Of a stretch of DNA of 13,802 nt, positions 1-5,537 are shown piece after piece (within the stretch, counting starts at the first letter, position 1; each line of letters opens with the position of its first letter). The notes beneath the pieces are model-generated. The model was not told the DNA's origin. It worked only from the letters and a program-made list of their open reading frames with translations, and made no database searches. The translations under genes were made by a program, and so were the position numbers. This DNA is from an uncultured Senegalimassilia sp. (GTDB lineage Bacteria > Actinomycetota > Coriobacteriia > Coriobacteriales > Eggerthellaceae), in assembly GCA_937925385.1 (NCBI GenBank), contig CALEWN010000031.1, forward strand, positions 1 through 13,802, given 5' to 3'.

Positions 1-475
1 GGGACAACCATGATTACCTCTTTCTTGTAAGAATCGGCTTGGGGTATTTATACGCTACTGACGCGCAAGCCACTAGTTGTTTCGGCAGCGGATGTCGCAA
101 CCGCATCAGGATAATGCCTGAACGATCTAATTGTTTATCTTGTCGATGGCGAAACGCCCCTAAATGAAGTAGCGGTACGTTGGTTTTGCGAGATGGCGGG
201 ACCTCCTGCTTTCGGTGCGGTCGATTGCCGACTAGCATATCGGCGATTCATTCGTTGAGAGGGGGCCATGTTCTTAGCAATCCTGAAATGGAATGGCGAG
301 TATGCTGGTGATGTGCGCGAGACCTTCGAGGGGAAGGCTCAGTCAATAAGGAGCGGGCTGTTAGATAGCCGCGAATCAGCGGTCGTTTTTGTCGGTGGTC
401 TACCTTATTTGGTTTTACCGATTGAGTGGGCAACGGGGGTACGGCTATGAATATGAAATACCCGTCGTTTTGGTG
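1..475. other. left-edge stretch without a convincing gene
   Basis: I find no intact gene here that I can support. An open frame on the plus strand (frame 3) runs from the left edge to a stop near position 173, with no recognisable motif. A 60-codon plus-strand frame at 268-450 follows a G-rich GAGAGGGGG, but its product resembles nothing I know and its end overlaps the antisense side of the CWB2 remnant. The only structured signal is a possible minus-strand gene start at the extreme left, listed separately. The stretch lies just past the stop codon of the decayed CWB2 gene and is probably intergenic or decayed sequence. Confidence 0.5.
9..52 (-). promoter_or_regulatory. possible promoter, RBS and start codon of a gene leaving the window on the left
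   Basis: On the minus strand an ATG at 11-9 is preceded, four bases upstream, by AAAGAGGT (23-16), a good Shine-Dalgarno sequence. About 35 bases before the ATG lies TATAAA (52-47), which could be a -10 box; I see no good -35 hexamer at the right distance. Only three codons remain before the edge, so the product cannot be judged. The order fits a leftward gene following the leftward CWB2 remnant. Confidence 0.3.
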
Positions 476-822
476 CTATCCGATGATATCTCGAATTGTC
501 CGTTGCAGTTCGTCGCTGATGACGGCTTGCCTGCCGAGCAGGTAAGCCCTATTCGTTTTTGGTGCGTGTTCGGTGAGGAATACTGGCATCCTCTTGGGGT
601 CGCTGTCGTGCTCGGCGATCTTGTCGGCGCAGGCTATGGACGTGTCCTGGCTCTTGTCACCATATATCCGCTGGATTACTTGGCGGCGGGTCGGCCCCCG
701 AATCGCTTTCGAGGTCGCCAAGGATGGCTTCTTTGCCTCCGATGGCGTACGCCTTCTTGGCACCTAGCATCGTGATGGCCTCGGCAGCAGCGCTCGACAG
801 CTCGTGTCTGTTCGTTAATGGC
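476..822 (-). pseudogene. decayed CWB2 surface-protein gene (C-terminal remnant)
   Basis: This is a broken copy of the CWB2 (PF04122) wall-binding module found intact twice at the right of the window. In one minus-strand frame (about 822-700) it reads LSSAAAEAITMLGAKKAYAIGG, split here as LSSAAAEAITML then GAKKAYAIGG, matching the intact LRR protein's SDAAARAVQTLGAKKAYIIGG. A shift of frame near 680-700 leads to QRIYGDKSQDTSIACADKIA, equivalent to the start of the second repeat. The frame then jumps straight to RAYLLGRQAVISDELQ and a final IRDIIG stop, equivalent to the very end of the third repeat. About 165 residues between these blocks are missing compared with the intact protein. The upstream part of the gene is absent; its edge abuts an IS3 OrfA stub. 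Frameshift, internal deletion and lost 5' end make it non-functional. I am confident of the homology and less sure of the exact borders. Confidence 0.75.
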
Positions 823-907
823 CGAGCTCGTTTATGGCCACCGTCGCGCTCTGGTTGTATCTAAGGTAGAGCTCGATCGCCCTCATCTTGCCCTCATGCG
901 AATACAT
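815..907 (-). pseudogene. N-terminal stub of an IS3-type transposase OrfA
   Basis: A 30-codon frame starts at ATG 907-905 behind a good GGGAAGG ribosome site on the minus strand and ends at a TAA at 817-815. The product begins MYSHEGKMRAIELYLRY and continues to an ELGH ending. This is the start of the helix-turn-helix protein OrfA of IS3-family elements, where a consensus of the form MRAxELY...ELGYPSR is usual. The stop falls at the junction with CWB2-like sequence, so the rest of OrfA (roughly two thirds or more) is gone. It may still be translated as a 30-residue peptide but cannot act as a transposase. The family call rests on a short match. Confidence 0.55.
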
Positions 908-947
908 CTGACGTCCTTCCCGACACCTGGTCGGCACGGATTTTTGC

Positions 948-1324
948 CGGCATCCCCTCACGGAGAAGCTCGCGATTGACGCGATCAAGCAGGCCGTCGG
1001 CCGCGAAGGTCCTCCGAGCGGCGGGAGCCTCGCGTCCCATGACGACCAGGGCGTCTGATGCGCCTCGAGGGCTTTCCAGAGCTGCCGGCTCCCATGGCAT
1101 CGTTCGGTCCGTGTCGAGGCTCGGCACGCCGCCGGACAACGCGGCGGTGGAATCGTTCTTCAAAACGCCGAAGAGAGCGCCGGCGAAGGGGAAGGGTCGC
1201 AAAACGAGGGAAGAGGCTGCGCAGGATATCTTCAAATATATCGAGCTGTACTGCAGCCCGGTCCGCATGTGCTCGGCGCACGATTACGATTTCCCCCGTG
1301 GATCACGAGCGAAGAATCACGTAG
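948..1324 (+). pseudogene. IS3-family transposase OrfB, C-terminal fragment, frameshifted
   Basis: The C-terminal half of an IS3 OrfB (DDE integrase fold) can be pieced together from three frames. Frame 3 from about 948 to a TGA at 1056-1058 gives AIKQAVGREGPPSGGS and HDDQGV, the region of the second catalytic Asp. Frame 1 from about 1085 gives SVSRLGTPPDNAAVESFFKT, which carries the catalytic Glu (AVESFF), then REEAAQDIFKYIELY. Frame 2 supplies the end, SPVDHERRIT, with a stop at 1322-1324. At least one nonsense codon and two frame changes break it, and the N-terminal half with the first Asp is missing. It lies head-to-head with the OrfA stub, so this is not a simple single insertion. I see no clear terminal inverted repeats. 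Confidence 0.8.
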
Positions 1325-1488
1325 GGATACTTGATAATTCTTCCAATTTGCCCTTTCCGCTCCACCTAACCGGACCGATCCAGTCCAACTATTTGTTCGC
1401 ATCCCGGGCACAGGCGCGTCGCCAATTGCTTTCAGTGGCACGCATGCGCCCGTTGCTACCGGATATCGCTCTGGTCAAGATTAGCCGT
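1325..1488. other. non-coding stretch between IS remnant and inverted repeat
   Basis: No gene can be supported here. A plus-strand frame continuous with part of the IS3 remnant stays open until a TAA at 1498-1500, but the sequence beyond 1324 no longer resembles a transposase. The natural OrfB stop in the restored frame is at 1322-1324. The stretch may include the right end of the insertion sequence, though I could not identify a terminal repeat. Confidence 0.4.
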
Positions 1489-1523
1489 CTGCGAGGTTAA
1501 ACGCGGCCCGTTTAACCTCGCAG
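1489..1523. repeat. perfect 14-bp inverted repeat overlapping the glycosyltransferase 3' end
   Basis: The left arm CTGCGAGGTTAAAC (1489-1502) and right arm GTTTAACCTCGCAG (1510-1523) are exact reverse complements around a 7-base loop (GCGGCCC). The right arm contains the stop codon (TAA, 1514-1512) and last codons of the minus-strand glycosyltransferase. It could form a stable hairpin at the end of that transcript. Neither side is followed by a T-run, so it is not a textbook intrinsic terminator. It may be a terminator of a weaker type, a protective 3' hairpin, or an inverted duplication left by rearrangement. Confidence 0.7.
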
Positions 1524-2666
1524 TCCCCGCAGCTTGTCCTTCAGTGTGCAGGGGATGGCCATGATGGCCTTGCCAACTTTGTAGCTAGTGGACTCTTCAA
1601 GTTCTCCGATGCGTCGGTTCAAATCGTCTCGTTCTTGCGTTTCTGCGGACCTCTGGTGTTCAAGTTGCGCACAACGCTGCTCGTACCAGTTCAACGTGTT
1701 CACGATGTCTTGCCAGTTTTCATGCATGAGCTCGATTGCCGACTGCGCTTTGTCGAACCGTTCGAACATGTAGCGTTGTTCCGGACGGATGTGCACTTCG
1801 TTCCGCTTGACTTGCGGCCACCAGGTTTGCATGTACGCATCGTACTGCTCGATGAACTCATCGGCGTCGCACGAGATTTGCATGATATAACGCGCCTGCT
1901 CAAGGGAAAAGTTTAGTAGCCCCGCGTATAGGGAGTCGAAGGCAGGGGACGTTTCGGCTACTTGCTTAAGCATCTTCAGGCTGTCGAATGCTTGCGCTCC
2001 ACGGCGGACTGTTTGATGCGTCAATGACCCCGCCACGTGTTGGCGATAATGGTAAAGAATCTCGTCAACAAAATAGACGGACCTTGCCTTCATCAGCATG
2101 GTGAAGCTGAACAGCATATCCTCTGCCGTTTTCAACTGCGTGTTGAAGCGTAATCCTAGCCGCTCTATGCTGTCGCGCCGGAATGCCTTCGTGCATACGC
2201 TAGGCGTGGTGACGAAGAACAAGTTGTCGTCAAGCTCTTCTGCCGTCTTTGGCCCGGTAAACCCGGGTTTGGTGGGGTAGAGGTAAGTTTGAATTTCGGG
2301 AAAGAAGTGGTCGATGCCTATGATGCAAACATCGGCATCGCTTTCGTTGAGTTTTCTCGCATAAGTTTCGAATAGCGTGTTGTCGATATAGTCGTCTGCA
2401 TCGACGAATGTGACGAACTGCCCGCGTACGAGATCAAGCCCCTTGTTGCGCGCCGCGGCGGCACCGGGGATTTTCTCTTCAGCCACTATTATGCGCGGGT
2501 CATGCTCGGCGAATTTCCTCACTACGTTCATAGAACAATCAGTTGAGTTGTTGTTCACGCAGACAATCTCAAAATCGCGAAATGTCTGCGCCTGGATGGA
2601 GCGCAGGCAGTCTGCAAGGTAGTCGCCCTTGTTGTAAACGGGGATGATTACGCTTAGTGCCGGCAT
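1512..2666 (-). CDS. GT2-family glycosyltransferase with C-terminal coiled coil
   Basis: The 384-residue product is an inverting GT-A glycosyltransferase that would move a sugar from a nucleotide-sugar donor onto a growing surface polysaccharide at the cytoplasmic face of the membrane. It opens with the GT2 signature LSVIIPVYNKGDYL (4-17), followed by the NNNSTD nucleotide-binding region (38-43), AARNKGLD (71-78) and the metal-binding DAD/DADD (89-92). An ED pair at 182-183 is a candidate catalytic base region, followed by YHYRQH (205-210). No membrane segment follows. Residues about 302-360 form a predicted coiled coil rich in Glu, Gln and Arg, then STSYKVGKAI, a tail motif often seen at the ends of polysaccharide glycosyltransferases. 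I chose the ATG at 2666 because AAGGAG lies nine bases before it and the GT2 fold begins at once; the longer open frame upstream is non-homologous. It is divergent from the exporter operon. The sugar specificity cannot be read. Confidence 0.88.
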   Translation of the reverse strand: MPALSVIIPVYNKGDYLADCLRSIQAQTFRDFEIVCVNNNSTDCSMNVVRKFAEHDPRIIVAEEKIPGAAAARNKGLDLVRGQFVTFVDADDYIDNTLFETYARKLNESDADVCIIGIDHFFPEIQTYLYPTKPGFTGPKTAEELDDNLFFVTTPSVCTKAFRRDSIERLGLRFNTQLKTAEDMLFSFTMLMKARSVYFVDEILYHYRQHVAGSLTHQTVRRGAQAFDSLKMLKQVAETSPAFDSLYAGLLNFSLEQARYIMQISCDADEFIEQYDAYMQTWWPQVKRNEVHIRPEQRYMFERFDKAQSAIELMHENWQDIVNTLNWYEQRCAQLEHQRSAETQERDDLNRRIGELEESTSYKVGKAIMAIPCTLKDKLRGLRG

Positions 2667-2708
2667 AACGAATGACTCCTTGTCAGACGAATTTCCTGTA
2701 CTCTCTCT

Positions 2709-2714
2709 ATTATA
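2709..2714 (-). promoter_or_regulatory. candidate -10 box for the minus-strand glycosyltransferase
   Basis: A perfect TATAAT reads on the minus strand about 42 bases upstream of the ATG at 2666. The hexamer 17 bases further upstream (AGAACG) is a poor -35, and there is no extended TG. The position in the 177-base divergent intergenic region supports a promoter, but the call rests on one box. Confidence 0.4.
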
Positions 2715-2753
2715 TGGGACTTGCCAACCTTCGTTCTGGGCATTTGGTGCACC

Positions 2754-2783
2754 TTGGGCGTGCTGTTTTCGATAGAGTAAAAT
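2754..2783 (+). promoter_or_regulatory. weak candidate promoter for the exporter operon
   Basis: TTGGGC (2754-2759) and TAAAAT (2778-2783) are 18 bases apart and sit about 60 bases upstream of the permease start at 2844. The -10 matches five of six consensus bases and the -35 only three. This is the best pair I could find in the divergent spacer, but AT-rich sites arise by chance. Confidence 0.3.
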
Positions 2784-2833
2784 AAACCATTGCGTTATTG
2801 GGCGTTTTGGCCCTTGCAAGTATTTCCGATGAT

Positions 2834-2839
2834 AAGGAG
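2834..2839 (+). promoter_or_regulatory. ribosome binding site deciding the permease start
   Basis: AAGGAG stands four bases before ATG 2844. The open frame extends upstream to an ATG at 2790, and another ATG lies at 2829, but neither has a Shine-Dalgarno sequence. The spacing is shorter than usual yet workable. Confidence 0.6.
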
Positions 2840-2843
2840 CTCC

Positions 2844-3632
2844 ATGGCGCAATCGTCGTTAATCTCGGCTTCCATGCGGAGGAATTGGTTCACCATTTCC
2901 TCTCTGGTGTCGAAAGATTTTAAGTTGAAGTATCGTCGTAGCGTGCTCGGCGTGCTATGGTCGGTGCTCAACCCGCTGCTTATGATGTGCGTGCTAGCGG
3001 CGGTGTTTACCAACGTGCTGAAATTCGGCGACGTTGAAAACTTCCCCATGTACCTGATTTTGGGCAACGTTTTGTTCGCCCTTATGGCTGACTCCACCAG
3101 CGGCGCCATGACGTCTATCTTAGAATCCGCGCCGCTTATCAAGAAGATTCGCGTGGCAAAGATGATCTTCCCGTTGGAGAAAGTCCTGTTCCAGCTGGTG
3201 AATTTCGCTATTTCGCTTATTGCTGTCATCGTCGTTATGGTGTTTTTCCGCATTGCTCCCACGGTGAACCTGCTGGCGCTGCCACTGCTGCTCATCTACA
3301 TGTTGCTGTTCTGTAGCGGCTTGGGCATGCTGCTGTCTGCGCTGGCTGTGTTCTTCCGCGACGTGTGCCATCTGTGGGGCGTCGTCATCACGGCGTGGAC
3401 CTACGCTACGCCGTTGTTCTACCCGGTTACGCTGCTGCCCGATTGGATGCAGGCGGCGGAGGCGTACAATCCCATGTATCACTATGTGGTGTATTTCCGC
3501 GACATCGCCATGTACGGCCAGTGGCCGGGCATCAAGGAAAACCTTGTATGCCTTGCCATGGCGCTCATCACGTTTGTAATCGGTTTCTTGGTGTTTAAGC
3601 TTACCGAGAAGAAGTTCATCCTCTACGTCTAG
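2844..3632 (+). CDS. wzm: Wzm/TagG-type ABC-2 permease for surface polysaccharide export
   Basis: The 262-residue product is the membrane half of an ABC exporter that moves a lipid-linked polysaccharide (O-antigen or teichoic-acid type) across the cytoplasmic membrane. After a short amphipathic N-terminus comes the family hallmark KYRRSVLGVLWSVLNPL (29-45). Six hydrophobic segments follow at roughly 35-58, 67-90, 112-136, 142-170, 175-198 and 232-252. The loop ATPLFYPVTLLPDWMQ (188-203) and the YNPMYHYV stretch (208-215) are typical of the ABC2_membrane family. The length matches usual Wzm/TagG proteins. The start at 2844 is supported by AAGGAG at 2834-2839. The gene is followed after nine bases by the ATPase gene and the two surely form one transporter. 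What it exports is not determined by sequence; the ATPase's C-terminal domain points to a CWB2-recognised wall polymer. Confidence 0.92.
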   Translation: MAQSSLISASMRRNWFTISSLVSKDFKLKYRRSVLGVLWSVLNPLLMMCVLAAVFTNVLKFGDVENFPMYLILGNVLFALMADSTSGAMTSILESAPLIKKIRVAKMIFPLEKVLFQLVNFAISLIAVIVVMVFFRIAPTVNLLALPLLLIYMLLFCSGLGMLLSALAVFFRDVCHLWGVVITAWTYATPLFYPVTLLPDWMQAAEAYNPMYHYVVYFRDIAMYGQWPGIKENLVCLAMALITFVIGFLVFKLTEKKFILYV

Positions 3633-3641
3633 GCGGTCCCT

Positions 3642-5519
3642 ATGCCAGAAAACGTCAACACTTCGCCGCTTGGCGATGTTATCGAACAGGATTCCGGGCT
3701 GGACACGCGTCCGGTCATGGTGGATGTGGACCATGTGTCCATGGTGTTCAACATGGCTAACGAGCAACTCAACAGCCTGAAGGAATACGCCATCGCCCTG
3801 GCGCGCCGTGAGCTTATGTTCAAGGAATTCCGCGCGCTTGATGATGTGTCGTTTACCGTACGCAAAGGCGACGTCTTCGGCATCCTGGGCACCAATGGCT
3901 CGGGCAAGTCGACCATGCTGAAGATTATCGCCGGCGTGCTGGAGCCTTCGGAGGGCACCTGCACCATCAACGGTAACATTGCCCCGCTCATCGAGCTGGG
4001 CGCCGGTTTTGACATGGAGCTGACCGCGCGCGAAAACGTGTACCTCAACGGCGCGTTGCTGGGCTACTCGCGTAAGTTCATCGATCAGCATTTCGACGAG
4101 ATCGTGGAATTTGCCGAGGTCGAGAAGTTCCTGGATATGCCTATGAAGAACTACTCGTCGGGCATGGTGGCGCGCATTGCGTTCGCCATTGCCACGGTTA
4201 TCGTGCCGGAAATCCTTATCGTCGATGAGGTGCTGTCCGTTGGCGACTTTATGTTCCAGCAAAAGTGCGAGCGCCGCATCACGAAGCTCATCAAGGAGCA
4301 TGACGTGACGGTGCTTATCGTGTCGCACAACAATGCTCAGATCGAGCGCATGTGCAACCGCGCCATTTGGATTGAGAAGGGCCACACGCGCATGATTGGC
4401 GACGCGAAGGACGTGTGCCGCACCTACAGTATTCTGGGCGGTCATCAGGGCAGTTCGAAGTCCGAGCAGCGCGTGTTCAAGCTGCTGGAAAGCCCGAAGG
4501 TGCCCAATCCGGCAAGCTATACCGCCATTGCCGGCGACGACCGTTACGGTACGGCTGCCAAGCTGATGGAGGGTCGCGCGCTCGGCCGGGGCGGCACCAT
4601 TGTGCTTGCTCAAGGCGATTCTGTTCCGGCCGCTGCGGCGGCAACCAGCGTGGCAAGCTTGTACGAGGCGCCGCTGCTGCTGTTCAAGCCCGCGTCGGTG
4701 CCGGATATCACCGCGCGAGCTATTCGCGAATTTGCGCCCACGCGCATGCTCGTGGTCAGCGAGGCGAGCACCGATGGCGTGCACATCCAGTCTTCGTTGC
4801 ATGCTTTGTGTCCCGATGCTGCTATCGAGTTTCTTTCCGGTGAGGATGCCGTTGGCATGAGCCTGCGCGTTTTTGAGCACGGGAACAGGGAATCCGATGT
4901 TGCATGGGGTGACCTGGCATTTGTTGCTGGCTTGGGTGAGATGGGGCATTTGATTTCCGCGTTGCCGGTTCTGTATGGTTTGCGCGCGCCCATTTTGTTC
5001 ATCGACGAGGGCGAAGCGTCGGCCACAAAGGTGGCGGCTACGATCGAGGCTTCTTCGATTGGGCGGGTGCTGTACCCTAACGATGCGAAGTGTAAGCCTG
5101 CGGGCTATGATGTCATTATGGGTATGAAGGGTGCTGAAGTCGAAGAAATCGCGGATTCCGGCCCGTACAACAACAACGAATGGCTCAACGACTGGGTTAT
5201 GCGCAATCACGCTATGCCGGTTCCCGAGGACGGCTACAACCTGATGGTTGCGTCGGTGTGGGACCCGTTTGATGCGCTGACCTGCGGTGTTTGGGCTGCT
5301 GGCTCGGGTAACCTTATGCTGCTCGAGGATACACAGGACCTTGACAGCGTGTCGCACGCCATTTACTACATCCAGCGTTACGGCGCCTACGTCACCGGTC
5401 TGACGTTCTTCGGCGACCTTGACCATTACGGGAAGCTGGACAAAAGCCTGCTGGCGAAGGCCATTCGCCTTGAGGGCGAGGACGTTCCCGCATGGGATGA
5501 AGTCCCGCCGGTGATCTAG
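3642..5519 (+). CDS. wzt: Wzt/TagH-type ABC ATPase fused to a cytosolic CWB2-like triad
   Basis: The 625-residue product powers polysaccharide export with the upstream permease. Residues about 24-265 are a standard nucleotide-binding domain: Walker A GTNGSGKST (83-91), signature YSSGM (171-175), Walker B ILIVDE (191-196) and switch His in VSHN (H229). This is the sub-family form seen in Wzt/TagH. A linker (266-291) leads to residues 292-612, which I read as three CWB2-like repeats. Repeat 1 has AIAGDDRYGTAAKL (295-308) and TIVLAQGDSVPAAAAATSVA (319-338). Repeat 2 covers about 395-497 (FLSGEDAVGMSLRV, then LRAPILFID). Repeat 3 covers about 500-612, with EWLNDWVMRNH (513-523) and DPFDALTCGVWA (541-552), aligning with the third repeats of the two surface proteins here. 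There is no signal peptide. Canonical Wzt proteins carry a jelly-roll carbohydrate-binding domain at this place; here a CWB2-type fold seems to take over. The nucleotide-binding call is firm; the CWB2 call rests on eye-read motifs. The RBS is weak (GGCGG). Confidence 0.9.
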   Translation: MPENVNTSPLGDVIEQDSGLDTRPVMVDVDHVSMVFNMANEQLNSLKEYAIALARRELMFKEFRALDDVSFTVRKGDVFGILGTNGSGKSTMLKIIAGVLEPSEGTCTINGNIAPLIELGAGFDMELTARENVYLNGALLGYSRKFIDQHFDEIVEFAEVEKFLDMPMKNYSSGMVARIAFAIATVIVPEILIVDEVLSVGDFMFQQKCERRITKLIKEHDVTVLIVSHNNAQIERMCNRAIWIEKGHTRMIGDAKDVCRTYSILGGHQGSSKSEQRVFKLLESPKVPNPASYTAIAGDDRYGTAAKLMEGRALGRGGTIVLAQGDSVPAAAAATSVASLYEAPLLLFKPASVPDITARAIREFAPTRMLVVSEASTDGVHIQSSLHALCPDAAIEFLSGEDAVGMSLRVFEHGNRESDVAWGDLAFVAGLGEMGHLISALPVLYGLRAPILFIDEGEASATKVAATIEASSIGRVLYPNDAKCKPAGYDVIMGMKGAEVEEIADSGPYNNNEWLNDWVMRNHAMPVPEDGYNLMVASVWDPFDALTCGVWAAGSGNLMLLEDTQDLDSVSHAIYYIQRYGAYVTGLTFFGDLDHYGKLDKSLLAKAIRLEGEDVPAWDEVPPVI

Positions 5520-5537
5520 ACGAAGGAGTTTGGGCTC

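Noticed and set aside
268..450. Possible 60-residue gene on the plus strand
   Set aside because: Only a G-rich, imperfect ribosome site and no recognisable family; its end overlaps nothing functional that would support it. Not strong enough to annotate.
389..775. 128-codon plus-strand frame in the left zone
   Set aside because: It is the antisense of the CWB2 remnant, which has recognisable homology on the minus strand.
976..1500. 174-codon plus-strand frame taken as one intact gene
   Set aside because: Only its middle part is transposase-like; the start and end of the transposase lie in other frames, so the frame is a by-product of frameshifts.
2667..2852. Longer N-terminus for the minus-strand glycosyltransferase (start at 2852)
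   Set aside because: The extra 62 residues resemble nothing, overlap the divergent promoter region, and the ATG at 2666 has a good ribosome site immediately before the GT2 fold.
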